This document shows positions 22,102-34,436 of a stretch of DNA of 64,000 bases, one piece after another. The notes under the pieces were generated by a model. The model had not been told where the DNA came from. It did not search any database and saw only the letters and a list, made by a program, of their open reading frames with translations. Within the stretch, counting starts at the first letter, position 1, and each line of letters opens with the position of its first letter. The position numbers and the translations under genes are program-made. Source of the DNA: Protula sp. h YS-2021 (Eukaryota > Annelida > Polychaeta > Sabellida > Serpulidae); contig OX457034.1 of assembly GCA_949752745.1 (NCBI GenBank), positions 2,266,646-2,330,645 of the forward strand, read 5' to 3'.

Positions 22102-23295
22102 ACTATCCGGTCTCTACTCATTGGGACCATTCGTAGCATCAGAAACGACCATTACCGGCTGATTGTCTCTGTTGTAGATCTGCGCCCCAAGTTCAAAAGC
22201 ATGGGCAAGCAGAAGGGCAACGGGAACAACACCAAGTCACGAAAATAACAGCCCGTAAGAAGGGTTCCCCCTTGTTGGTCAGGACATTTCGTCTTTTTCG
22301 CGTTGGGTCCCACTGGACATGTCGGTCCCGTACTTATATTAAGTTTCGGGCAAACAAGGGACGTTCTTTAATTAATTAAGCATTCAGCATATTTAGAGTT
22401 GTTTTAAAGAAAGAAGTGTAATTGGTACGACCCAGTCTTCGGCCTCACGGCTACTCGGGTATCCTAAAATTTTGGCTCCTTTCTAAAAGTTTTTCAGAAA
22501 GAAAGGGGGGACCATTACGATCCCAAGCTTATCGCAGTGACCATATACCCGCGTATCCTATGTCACGGTACTGGGTACCATAGTGTCATAATGGGTCCAT
22601 GGGACCATAACAGCCCCATACCAAGAAATAGTCACAAATCAGCTGAAAATTGTCTTTATTTCATTTTCTGCCAATTCACAGAAGCTTTCAAGGAAATCTA
22701 GTCAACCTTTACAGGTTTTATTTAAAATAAACGCTCTAAAAATTAGAGAAAATTATTGGTTAAAAACATTAGACAACAGAGTCGCTTTATTCAAGTTTTA
22801 TCAGCATGTTTTAGTCAATGTACTCCAGCCTCGATGCTTGAAGTGTCAGAGTTTTATTTTACGTAAATCCTATGGATTTACGATCCTATTGTAAATTACT
22901 AATAAACGTAATTGTACAAGAATACATAGCAAGTGAATAGTGAGAACCTGAGGCAGGGATCCATCCAGTGGGCGGTTGGGGGGGGGGGGGGGTTGGTAAG
23001 AGTTCTCAAATATTAAGTGATTGCTGGCTTTTCTCATATCGACTTACAGTTTTTGTGATATTTTCTACACTTGTTTTTCATTTTATTTTATGTTACAAGA
23101 CCGGAATGGTTGTGTTCCGGACTTTCAGTGGGAAATCGTTAAAAGAATTGAAACTTAGCTGACAAGTTTTATTTCTTCGTGTGCATCAAGTGCCCAGCAC
23201 TTTCAAATTGATTCAAATAATGAGCTTTTCAAGTCATAGTGTACTTTGCGACCTTTTGGGGCAGTTCAAAAGAATGGCTGCCTCCCCTGCTCCGT
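22102..23295 (+). other. DIRS-like 3' non-coding region
   Basis: No domain is recognised downstream of the recombinase, and no methyltransferase is seen. It includes a self-complementary patch with GGTACTGGGTACC and GGTCCATGGGACC at about 22568-22615, and a 14-base G run at 22978-22992. A 64-codon frame after the G run has no features. Confidence 0.55.
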
Positions 23296-23412
23296 CCCAT
23301 TAAAAGCGGAGATAAGCGAATTCGAAGCTTTCGCGAAGTAAAACTAACGTTTTATTTCGTAAAATGAGCTTTTACGAGTTAAAGCGTAATTCGCGTTCTC
23401 CACTTTTAACTT
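23296..23412. repeat. Foldback segment, candidate internal complementary region
   Basis: Two inverted arms, both with TTAAAAG(C/T)GGAGA and GCGAATT words, form an imperfect palindrome of about 115 bp. The right arm (23346-23412) is also the reverse complement of 23604-23665, sharing ACGTTTTATTTCGTAAAA and AAAGCGTAATTC. In DIRS1, an internal complementary region pairs with the extension beyond the right terminal repeat, and the geometry here fits. An independent hairpin MITE is the alternative. Confidence 0.55.
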
Positions 23413-23532
23413 AATTCTCCCATCCCATCCACCCCAACTAGCCTGGGCAAGTTTGTAATCGCGTTGAGGGAATGACCTACATACACAAAGACGATGTCTC
23501 AGTCATTCTGATTGGTCGATGGATGGATGACG

Positions 23533-23596
23533 GGATAGGTGGTTTCGAACTGCAACAAAGTTCTTTTTCCAATGTTGCGTGGTAAATATAACTGGA
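23533..23596 (-). repeat. DIRS-like right inverted terminal repeat
   Basis: Reverse complement of 16412-16491, with about 85-90% identity by eye outside indels. It reads GATAGGTGGTTTCGAACTGC at its inner end and GTTGCGTGGTAAATATAACT at its outer end. Confidence 0.88.
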
Positions 23597-23666
23597 AAGG
23601 AACCCATTAAAAGTGGTGAATTACGCTTTTACTCGTAAAAGTTCGTTTTACGAAATAAAACGTTGG
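23597..23666. repeat. Right extension complementary to internal segment
   Basis: CATTAAAAGTGGTGAATTAC onward to AACGTTGG. It is the reverse complement of 23346-23412 with one small indel, and lies directly outside the right terminal repeat. Confidence 0.6.
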
Positions 23667-23715
23667 ATGAAATATTATATATATAAACATGCACACACAA
23701 AGATACATATATATG

Positions 23716-24654
<939 letters not shown>

Positions 24655-25315
24655 GGTCATTACGTACCCGGACACCTCGCCCCAGCATTGTGCATCCGCC
24701 CACTTCGCCCCTCGGTCATTTCGCCGGTGGCTAATTCCTGGTCATTACGTCACCAACTACCTCACCCCGGGCCATTAATTAATTGTGTTCCTGCATACGT
24801 CGTCCCCGCTCATAACTTATGCGACATTTCGTGTGCGGCCACTTCCTCCCATGATCATTTCGCCTGGGGCTAATCCCTGGTCATTACGTCACCAACCACT
24901 TCGTCTCCAGCCATTGTGTGTCCATCCATTGCGTTCCTGTACACGTCGTCCCCGCCCATCACTTACGCGGGCACGAGTCCATTTCCTCTATTGTCCCTGA
25001 TCATTGCCACACCAAACCCCTTCGTCATTGGCGATTGCGTACCCGCCCCCTTCGTTCCTGCATATTGCCTTCCTGGTCACTTCATCCCGGTCAATTCGTC
25101 TACGACCGGTTATCACAACCACTTAGTCACCGGCCGTATCCTTCTACTTCGCTCTTAGTCATTTGGTTAGCGGCCACTCAGTTCCTGTCATTTCGTCTAC
25201 GACCAGTTATCCCTGGTCATAATATGACCAACCACTGCGTCCCCGATCATTTCGTCTGCGAGAGTTATCTTCGGTCATTACCTCGCTAGCCGCCTAGTCA
25301 TTGGCCATTGCTTCT
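24655..25315. repeat. Highly degenerate CGGTCATT-type minisatellite
   Basis: Recurring words GGTCATTTCGTC, GGTCATTACGTCACCAAC, CGTCCCCGCCCAT and similar every 13-20 bp. No fixed unit survives, which suggests an old array. Frames on the + strand (up to 123 codons) are by-products. Confidence 0.65.
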
Positions 25316-26238
25316 TCGTCCAGCACATTACAGACATATTTCTATTTTGATGCAATGTTGTTATTTTGTAAACCGTGCACTTGCTACAAGTGAATATTTT
25401 TTTTTCAGCTGCGAGAAATCAATTAATTTTATTCGCTTAAATTATGTGACTGATTCATGAATGGCAACGAAGTCCTAGCGTAGTTATTCCTTGCCCTATC
25501 TTGTGTCTTTATTCTTTTTTTATTTAGTTTAACATATATCTACATCCATGTAGTGCCTAAATAACTAATAGTTAAGTGATCTTGCCTATTGGATTACGGC
25601 CACGCTACATGTTGTGAGAAGTGGCCCAAAACAGTTCACAGCATAGATACAACCCAGGGCCTATAATGGATTTCCCAAGCGGAAGCGGTGCTAAAATTGT
25701 TACTTCAAGAAGAGAAGAGGCCGTTATGTTGTCCCACAAGCAAATTTTCCCGGACTATGGCCCTGGGAAAAGATACAGAAAAATAACCCCAGACGATTTC
25801 AGAAATGTTAGAGAATTCCTAAGTAATCGATAAACTTGTATATTTAAGCAATATCCCAACTCTAGTTAAATCCCGTCGCAGTAAAACTACGAGTGTATCA
25901 AATTATAACTTTGATTTTCTTGGAATAGCGATAATTGTAAGCTGATTGAACAGCGAATAACATTATATGATCTCCATATACCCTCTACATAGAATTAGTT
26001 TCCAAAAAACAAATCTTTACAAACTGTAACTGGAGCAATTTCTACCAGACAACGTAGTTATGAGATTTTTTTAGAAAAAAAAAGCAATACAACAGAGTTT
26101 GGACAAATCACATTAAGGACAATAGAGAGGTATTCTCACAGTTATTTGTCTAAATCACGTCAAAATACTTTCATTCGTATCTTTTCCTTTAAAATCAGTA
26201 AGTCTGATTAGCTCTTAATCTAAACAGTTTAACGTTTT
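25316..26238. other. Spacer with an unassigned 70-codon frame
   Basis: AT-rich DNA. The frame 25621-25830 lacks an ATG: it opens at GTG right after a TGA. It encodes a hydrophilic peptide with KIVTSRREEAVMLSHKQIF and RYRKITPDDFRNVREFLSNR at its end. Its composition is more protein-like than other frames here, so an exon or a broken gene piece is possible. I recognise no family. Confidence 0.3.
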
Positions 26239-27021
26239 CAGCTGTAACACACGCAACACACACAAACGCAGACATACCCACAGACACAAGCACACGCACA
26301 CATACAGACACACAAACAAACACAAAAAACATACACACAAACACACATACAAACACAAATACATACGCACAAACACACACACAAACACACACACAAACAC
26401 ACACAAACGCAGACATACCCACAGACACAAGCACGCGCACACACACAAACACACACACAAACACAAACACACACAAACACACACACATAAAAACACATAC
26501 ACAGACACACATGCATACAAACATACACACAGACACATATACAAAAACAAACACATACACACAAACACATATATACAAAAACAAACACACACACAAACAC
26601 ACAAGCACACACATACACACAAACACACATACAAACATAAACACACACAGACACACACATACAAACCCATACACAGACACACATACAGACACTAACACAT
26701 ACACACAAACACACATATACAAACACAAACACGCACACAAACACACACACACACAAACACACACAAACACACACATATACAAACACACACACACACACAA
26801 ACACACACAAACACACACATATACAAACACACACACACACACACACAAACACACACAAACACACACATATACAAACACACACACACACACACAAACACAC
26901 ACAAACACACACATATACAAACACACACACACACACACAAACACACACAAACACACACATATACAAACACACACACACACACACAAACACACACAGACAC
27001 ACACAGAGACACACATACATG
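26239..27021. repeat. CA-rich complex array (ACACAA/ACATAC words)
   Basis: About 780 bp of ACACAC mixed with AAACAC, CATATACAAAC and CAGACAC. From about 26765 to 26990 a longer unit of roughly 60 bp containing CACATATACAAACACACACA repeats four or five times, so there is higher-order structure. Long Cys-Val-rich minus-strand frames (up to 320 codons) are by-products. Confidence 0.95.
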
Positions 27022-27744
27022 TATATATACGCAGGTCGACAAAAACGCAGAAAGTCACCAGACCAGCAATAAGTCTGCCATTTATAAACTCGAATAATTC
27101 ATTACATATTTGATTTAAATTAAAAACTGAAATCACTACCTTTTCTTCCTGTATCATGATCAGTATATATTAAGCTCATTTCCTTTATTTAAGTTTGCTG
27201 CGGTTTGTATAGTAAAACACCAAAACACAGAATGGCGTTGCATTGAGAAATATATTTTACCAGTTGATATAAAATAATGACCATCAACCCCTGTAAACAG
27301 GGTTACCATTAAACATGCAGAACTGTATGTAGGCCTCTCACCAGTTCTTCAACGAGCCCCAAAAATGTTCAGCTGGTGCTCTATTCTTATTATAACAACG
27401 CCTCATGAAAATAAAAGTATCATATTGGAATATTGTGAGTATTTGCATATCAGACATATTTCTAGGAAATCAATGCAGTAGGAAAATTAACACGTCATTC
27501 GATTCTTCTTCATGTATGCGTATTGTATTAGCGTTTAGGAGATTTTAATCTATTAAGTATCAATAACTTTTCAATAAAATACTTAAGATAAACCTAAATT
27601 ATAGACTTATCTGCTTTACAGAATGGATAAAAATGAAGTTTTTGAATGTAAAAATTACCTTAATATGACGTCATCTAATGACCCCGTACAGCATTAGCGA
27701 CAGGATGCTTTTTCGGATCAGTCAAAACCTTCCTCTAATTTTAT
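27022..27744. other. Spacer, no gene seen
   Basis: AT-rich non-repetitive sequence. Nothing recognised. Confidence 0.5.
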
Positions 27745-27747
27745 TGT

Positions 27748-28112
27748 TTCAGTTCATGATTGCTGGTGCGAGTACAAAGGAAACATTAGCATTTCAACTA
27801 ATAGATAAGCCGAGATGGCACACAGTCGTACTTACTGCTGTTCTCATTATCATAAAGGTCTCGCTACGCACTACTGAAAGTGTGTACTTGATATCGCCAT
27901 AACAACGTAACTACACGACAGAAAGCAGAGGTGTGCAAAAATATCTAATTTATCAGAAAATATATCTACAATCAACCAGCAAATAAAAATAAAACTACAT
28001 TTGGAGTGATTTGAAAACCCTCCCGTAGCCTTATCTTTCATACTCGTGCTACAGGCTGCCAGGGTTTTCCGATTAAACCATCCACTCAGGTGGTTTTATC
28101 ATTATATCTGAG
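27748..28112. repeat. Dispersed repeat related to flanks of the 77-bp satellite (copy 1)
   Basis: The left part (about 27750-27797) with ACAAAGGAAACATTAGCATT matches the left flank of the large satellite at 53820-53858. A single satellite-like subunit follows at 27901-27926 (AACAACGTAACTACACGACA then GAAAGC). The right part (27939-28104), with ATATCTAATTTAT, AAATAAAAATAAAAC and GGTTTTATCAT, matches the right flank at 58201-58388 in the same order and orientation. The right part has weakly self-complementary ends (AAATAAAACTACA against GGTGGTTTTATC). No coding frame. Confidence 0.7.
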
Positions 28113-29173
28113 GAGGCATCTAATATTAACTAGAGTAGCACTGTAGAACTATACCGCATAGGCGTTTAGAGAACGACGTTGCGCATACGTCTTGCAAGCG
28201 AGATTTGAACGCTGTTACGACTATGAATCCAAAGATCACGGGATGTCAAACAGGAAAAGGCTATTCTCACCGGAGGCATTGACAGATCTCAATCTGTTTA
28301 CACACAAAGAGCTGAAAGAAAACTAGATGTTAGTTTCAAATCTTTTGCTGCGAGCAGTCGTTCCCAATGTACAGTAAGCGAAGACCAGTCATGACTCGTA
28401 TTTGCCTAGTAAGTAATTTATTGTTTTTATGATTACTGTTTTAATTTGTTATGAGTATACCATTTTACACAACGTCTATACAATAACGTTTTCAAGACAT
28501 TTTTTGCAACGCCACATGCAAGTTTTACTGACGCCATAATGCTTGCTTAATCGCAGCCTATACAATACTGAGAAAAAACTTTAAAATAAAGTTCATGTAA
28601 AACAATGCGATATAACAAAGAAAAAAGCTTAAGAAGTCTTTTAAACTTAAACATTTTGTAGATTTTGGAATTTGAAATAATTAACTTACCCCACACTCCC
28701 CTCCTCGACCCACCAACCCATTTAATCCCCGGAAAGTGACGCGATTCCACATTTTTTCTTCCTAATCACTGGGTACAATCTCGCCACGTGTCACTGAGTA
28801 ACATTTCACGCCTGATTTGCCGTGAAAGATAACGCTGAATAGCCGCCATAACAATACACAACAAAAGAGCTCATTCACTGGCTATTGATATGCCTATTGT
28901 GTGTCTCTAATTCAACGTCAAATTACACTGTGAATATTTCATCACAAACACTATGCCAACGTTTTGCCCTTCGGCGATGAACCGAGAGAAGCAAATGTCA
29001 ATCTAGTTCAGAGATATTGAAATTTGAAATGCAATCTTTTAGCGGGTCATTCGGTTATCTCAACAGCTTTCAGTAACGTTTTGAAAAGGACTCAACAGGA
29101 AGGGAAGTGCATCAATTTATCGAGTACAGAACAAATAACTTTTTCAAACATTTCTAATGCTAATACTAGTTGT
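28113..29173. other. Low-copy spacer
   Basis: No gene is recognised. Around 28800-28980 there is a balanced, non-repetitive stretch with CCATAACAATACACAACAAA and CTATTGATATGCCTATTGTG, which has the look of conserved non-coding DNA, but conservation cannot be judged from one sequence. Confidence 0.45.
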
Positions 29174-29193
29174 ACCGTTACTGCTACTGCTTC
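29174..29193. repeat. Left stub of triplet array
   Basis: ACCGTTACTGCTACTGCTTC, the same TACTGC triplet repeat that resumes at 30985. It is separated from the main array by the TIR element. Confidence 0.75.
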
Positions 29194-29759
29194 TACCCGA
29201 ACACTCGCGTAACGTCGGGCCGACGTCGGAACGGTATAAACCAGGTCGGAAAACGTCGGCATCGGCTTCGATGCATCGGTAATGCATCGGTTATAGGTTG
29301 GCAATAGTCGAATTTCCATTTTTTCTCATTCGTTGGAAGTTCATCGGTTACCGACGTTGGCCCGATGATTATTTTCCTCAGTTTAATAGATGTTGGCAAA
29401 CATTCATCGGGCCGACATCTTTTTCCGACGAACTTCCGACCAATTGGGAATTTTTTTTGCTAAAAATATTAAATTCATATATTACACGTATTTCTCAATG
29501 CATATATTGTACATATATTTTTATGCATTGGTTATACGTTGGAAATAGATTAACTTCCGACCAATGGTAAAAAAATGAAACGGATATTGCATACGTATAT
29601 TCGATGTATTTAGTTATACGTACATTATACATATATTTGTATATGTTGGCCCAACGTCTGACATAGACGTACTTCCGACGGAACAAAACTTAATTGTTTT
29701 TTGAAAAAGATATTACTGATGTATAACCGACGGATTACAATAATCGTATAATATACAAA

Positions 29760-30107
29760 TATATCACTGCATCGGCTATACGTCGGAAATATACCGAATT
29801 CCGACGAAAACTATTTTTTTTATTTGAGATATTACAAGCATGTAATATGCGTATAATAATATACATATATAATACATATAGTTATATTTGTCGGTGAAAC
29901 GTCGGAAATATACCGATTTCCCATGGATCTCAAATATATCAGTACATCGGCTATACGTCGGAAATATACCGAATTCCGACGAAAACTAATGTTTTTATTT
30001 GAGATATTACAAGCATGTAATATGCGTATAAAAATATACGCATATTATACATATAGTTATATTTGTTGGTGAAACGTCGGAAATATACCGATTTCTAATG
30101 GATCTCT
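29760..30107. repeat. About 170-bp direct duplication inside the TIR element
   Basis: Segments 29760-29932 and 29938-30107 match closely. Both contain CATCGGCTATACGTCGGAAA, TTACAAGCATGTAATATGCG and GTGAAACGTCGGAAATATAC. A few substitutions separate them. Confidence 0.88.
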
Positions 30108-30136
30108 TATGTGTATTTCACGCATAACTTGAAATG

Positions 30137-30266
<130 letters not shown>

Positions 30267-30492
30267 CGTTGTGTACGAGTGCTCCACATATTCCACAGCG
30301 TCGGAAAAAAGATGCCGATATTGCCGATATTATACGTATTTTTTAAACGTCTATAAAACGCATATTTTCCGATGCTTATTCGGCGTCGGAAATTTATCGA
30401 TTGACGTTTTGTAGGGGACAGTATGAAGAATCAATAGTGGAGCATTATGAATATACTTGAAAATTATCATTTGCCTCAATAAACTAGCCCCT

Positions 30493-30564
30493 GCCGCCGT
30501 GGAGTAGAGGTATGTTCCGCGCCTAGGATGCAAGAGGTCCCCGGTTCAAACCCAAGTAAGTACT
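30493..30564 (+). pseudogene. tRNA-Pro(AGG)-derived sequence, probable SINE head
   Basis: The order of parts matches a tRNA: TGGAGTAGAGGTATG at the A-box position, an anticodon loop CTAGGAT with AGG in place, GCAAGAGGTC, and the B box GGTTCAAACCC (30543-30553). The pattern follows tRNA-Pro(AGG), but the anticodon stem pairs only 3 of 5 bases and the T and acceptor stems are broken, so it is not a working tRNA gene. The unrelated tail after 30564 and the lack of CGTCGG words from about 30415 to 30690 suggest a SINE inserted in the TIR element. Confidence 0.68.
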
Positions 30565-30984
30565 AGTGTTCAGTTGCAATATGTAGATATGCTATGTTGT
30601 ATATTAATATGCTATGGTGTATGTATGAATATGTGAATTATGAATGGTTGGTAAAGTTCAATGGGTCAGTTAAGGTTAGAAACAATTTTTTTACGTATAA
30701 AAATCATCGGAGGTTCGTTGGAAATGCATCGGAATATAAACGTATAACCGACGTATAGCCGACGGTTGGTATCCGACGTCGAAGAATTTGTAGGGATATT
30801 TCCGACGGTGGCCCGACGTATTAAAGATATATCGGCCACATGTATATCCGATGTACGAAGCCGCTATATCTATTATGCGTCGGGCCATAGTTAATCCTAT
30901 GTGCATCTGATACATCGGCCGACGAAGTTGCCGATATTGCCGATCTAGTATAGATGTATTTTAGACGTTACGCGAGTGTTCGGG

Positions 30985-31395
30985 TACTATTACTGCTACT
31001 ATTGCTACTGCTACCATTATCGTTGCTTCTGCTACTACTCCCGCTACTACTATTCCTTCTACTATTCCTCCTACTTCTACTACTACTTCTGTTATTACTG
31101 CCACTACTACTATTACTGCTGCTACTGCTACCGCTACCGATACTGCTGCTTCTGCTAAACCTTCCACTACTTCTACTCTCGCTACTACTTCTCCTCCTAC
31201 TCCTACTACTTTCGCTATTTCTACTACTACTTCTTCTACTACTATTACACTTTCTTCTACTACCACTTTTGCTGCTACTACTACTGTTACTGCTACTTGT
31301 TCTACTACTACTGCTATTTCTACCGCTAATTCTGGTACTGCTGCTACTTCCATTACTACTCCTACTAATACTACTGCTCCTACTACTGATTGAAA
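30985..31395. repeat. TAC/TGC triplet array
   Basis: About 400 bp of TACTGC, TACTAC, TTCTAC and related triplets. The frame is preserved throughout, giving open frames on both strands: poly-Leu (155 codons, 30954-31421 +), Val/Ala-rich (30961-31428 -) and Tyr/Cys-rich. None has other support. Confidence 0.93.
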
Positions 31396-32706
31396 ACCCA
31401 GCCTTTCACGAGTTGAAGTGACTACCATTACTTAAAAATTAAAAGTCCCCTGAGTCTTTTGTGATGTTGATTTAAAAAAAAAGACTCAATACTTGAAAGA
31501 CTCACTGGACAATACTTTCGAATTCCCTGGTAGTCTAAGCCATTTATTGGACTAGCTATGGCCTAGCTAAGTCCCCTGCTCACCAAATCTGAGTGGATTT
31601 GAACCTGGGACCTTGGAATTAAGGAAAAACGCTTTGACCAGCTTAGCTAACTCCAGATCCAGAAATTTTTAAATAAGAATTTTTTTAAGTTGAGCCAATA
31701 AAAGATGTGCATAGGTCAGAGCGTACAACCGTAGAGTTTTCAAGGTCTCCCTAAACTGACTCACATCAACTTCAAATACGAAATATGAAAAGAAAATATG
31801 CACTCTAATGAAAGACAATTACGATCAATTTGTAAACAACAAATCCTTCAAAGGAAAGACAAAGGAAAGACAAATAGTGCTGATAGATGGCCGAACGTTG
31901 TGAAACTTGTGGCTGTCAATTGTTTGAAATATTAGGTGTTCAGCCCAGTTCCTCCTGAGCTTCTCAAGCGGAAGCTTTTATATGTCATTGAATTCTGAGT
32001 TTGATCAGGTTTTGCCTCACTGCTTCATGAATATTAAGCGATATTTTATGAATGTGATATTTTATGAATGTGATATATTATTAATATGACGCATGAACTG
32101 AGGGACATAGGAAGCGCACATTACCACCAGATTAAATGTCAAGCATCGGTATTGGTATGAAGCACACTCCTCGTCACTCCTGTCTGATCAATTGCCCCTC
32201 TACATCCCATTCCCTTCAACAATCAGACTCAGTCGCACAAAGTTGAGAATATACTAAGTACCTATTTCCACTCCATGACGCCATCGCAGCAGTCACTGTT
32301 GCCATGATACGACTTATAACAATGAATATAGTATAAGCAAACCATGAAAGATATCGCAAAAGCGCGTGATAATTAATTAAAATGCTTAACAAAGGCGCGT
32401 TTGCGTTCGCTTGAATAATCGCCTTTCATCTGTCATACTCCATTCTTGTATTGTATATACCATTGTTAATGTCTATATGTCGGAGAAATGCAGCATCAAT
32501 TGTTAAAGCAACACCTTTTTGTTTATTGTGTTCAATATTCAACTATTGCGAAAAACAAAACAATAGAGAGAAGCATCAATAGAGGTATGACATTGCGTAA
32601 ACCACTATTGAAAATGATTTGTAATGAATTAACGGCTATACTACCTCAATCAATTATAACAATGCGTCATGGTCTCACAGTGCTCAAGTGTCTGAACGTT
32701 TAATTA
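31396..32706. other. Spacer with one tRNA-like remnant
   Basis: Low-copy DNA, AT-rich after 32000. A minus-strand tRNA-like piece lies at 31585-31660. No protein gene is recognised. Confidence 0.5.
31585..31660 (-). pseudogene. tRNA-like / SINE remnant
   Basis: On the minus strand: TAGCTAAGCTGGTCAAAGC at the A-box position and GGTTCAAATCC as a perfect B box (31594-31604), about 35 bp apart, as in tRNA genes. The D arm can pair. The anticodon and T stems pair poorly, so a tRNA-derived SINE or pseudogene is more likely than a gene. Isotype is uncertain. Confidence 0.5.
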
Positions 32707-32985
32707 CATAATGCAGTTCTTAAAACGTTATATAGTCTCATGCCTCAGAAATTTACTTGCTGGACTGTACGAAATAACCAAACGTTTGTGTAGTCTGTTA
32801 CATAACGCAGTTCTTAAAACGTTATATACTTTCCTGCCTCAAAAATTTACTCCAGAACTGTACGAAACAACCAAAAGTATGCGTAGTCTATTACATAATG
32901 CAGTTCTCAAATCGTTAAATATTCTCCGGCCTCCAAAATTTACTCTCCGAGGTGCACGAAATAACCAAAAGTATGCTTTTATACT
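32704..32985. repeat. 93/94-bp tandem repeat, 3 copies
   Basis: Copies start at about 32707, 32801 and 32894, each with CATAATGCAGTTCTTAAAAC or a close variant and an AAATTTAC and GAAATAACCAAA stretch. Copies differ by 10-20%. A 96-codon frame spans them; copies 2 and 3 read in one frame with HNAVLK and PKFT repeated, but copy 1 is one base out of phase, which argues against a repeat protein. Confidence 0.88.
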
Positions 32986-34436
32986 TTTTAACGAAAATTA
33001 AAACAGGTGTCATTACTTTAAAACAATGTAGAAAAAAGTTGTAGTAAATAAAACAGCTCAGAGTATTTAATTAAAGAGCTTAAGTGAAGAAAGTGTTTGG
33101 ATCTATATTATAAATGAAATGTTCATGTTGAAAACCTATTTGAACAACGCAAATATCAAACTCGAAAGTCATGAATAAAGTGGAACTTTGATATTGTATT
33201 AGTGAACAATTAAAAGTTGATACTTTAAAATTTGTATTTTTCTATATATTTAAAATGCTGTTATAAAATATGTAATAAAATACTAAGTGATAGAATGATA
33301 ATGTTTTGAATCATGCGCATGTCAAAATGCCTTTTAAAATGTTTTTAACATTGTAATTGCCCCATTGCTGTAAAATGGTGACGTGACTGGTTTGTAAACA
33401 AGCGCAATTTATGATTGTAACTATGAGGCTATGGATTTGCTCACTAGAATATATATAGAACAGTCGAATCACTCATGCACAAGTAGTTTTGCTGAAATTG
33501 GTTAACATTAAGCCACCACTGGATAAAGTTTTGTATATTATTTAAATTGGTTAACATAAATCAACACTGCAGAAACTTGTGTGTGCTGCTGCAGAAAGAG
33601 CCGCTTCCGACGATATCATCCTGTCCTGTCATGCTTTAGTTACGGTACACATTTTATAACAACTTAAAACAATCTAATCTCTATATGTGAAAGTTAACCA
33701 GAAGGCCGGTTTTCTTTGCTCCTCCACAGAAATTGTGCTATTTTGTTTTTGTAAAAGCTGATAGAACAATAATATCACTGTGGGACATGTGAAACAGAAA
33801 TGCATAAAATTGGGTATTTGCAGAATGAAATGAAATCAAAGCAGCACCAAAGCTAAATTTAAATATTTTATATTTCAGTATTGGAAAATGAAAATGGTGG
33901 TACCGGTAAGCTGTTTTAGTGACAGAATGCTCACCAAGTCTGACACAATTAAAGCTGTCTAAATAATAAATCGTAGCTCTTAAGTGGTATATCGTGTTTA
34001 CAAGGTTCCTTTAGTAATTTATCGTAGTTACAGAAGTGCCTATACATCAGTCGTAAAGCTGTGATCCCTGACTTTTGTCTTGGTGTGAGTACGGCAAAAT
34101 ATTTTTTATTTTTGTGTACGTACTTAATGATTTAAGGAATGGTCCTTAAGTCATTAAGCAAAACGGCCAGATGGAGCATTGTGTTATGTTGTTTTCAAAA
34201 ATTCGGCCAATATAAAGGTATAAAAACCTTGCTTTTATTACTGTATTTGATCATATAAAAGCTGTTCGCCATAAAACAGTGTTGTCGTATTACTGGCTTG
34301 ATTACAGCAATGGGAGATGATCCGCCGGGGCACAAAAGCTCTATTGTCAAGTTCTTTTAATTAATTATTGCAACTTGCTGTCTGTCCTTTCTCATTCATT
34401 ATACCTTAAAGTGAAAAGTAAAAGTAAAAAAGAAGT
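32986..34436. other. AT-rich spacer, no gene seen
   Basis: Non-repetitive. Nothing recognised on either strand. Confidence 0.5.

Larger units (their letters stand above)
16412..23666 (+). mobile_element. DIRS-like tyrosine-recombinase retrotransposon
   Basis: Complete-length but decayed element. The left inverted terminal repeat (16412-16491) begins TCAGTTATATTTACCACGCA and includes GCAGTTCGAAAGCACCTATC. The right one (about 23533-23596), read in reverse, begins CCAGTTATATTTACCACGCA and ends GCAGTTCGAAACCACCTATC. Between them, in order, are gag, RT with YLDD, RNase H and a tyrosine recombinase, which is the gene set of DIRS/Ngaro elements and not of LTR or LINE elements. I see no methyltransferase domain, unlike classical DIRS1. 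Frameshifts and stops occur in every domain. No target duplication is visible, as expected for recombinase-mediated integration. The right boundary is 23596 if only the inverted repeat counts, or about 23666 if the complementary extension belongs to it. Confidence 0.88.

Noticed and set aside
22499..22510. AAGAAAGGGGGG as a polypurine tract priming site
   Set aside because: DIRS-type elements do not use LTR-style plus-strand priming; probably chance.
26195..27157. 320-codon Cys/Val-rich minus-strand frame
   Set aside because: Reading of a CA-rich array; other frames of the same array are also open.
31000..31421. Poly-Leu 'membrane protein' frame
   Set aside because: Triplet microsatellite; both strands are open for the same reason.
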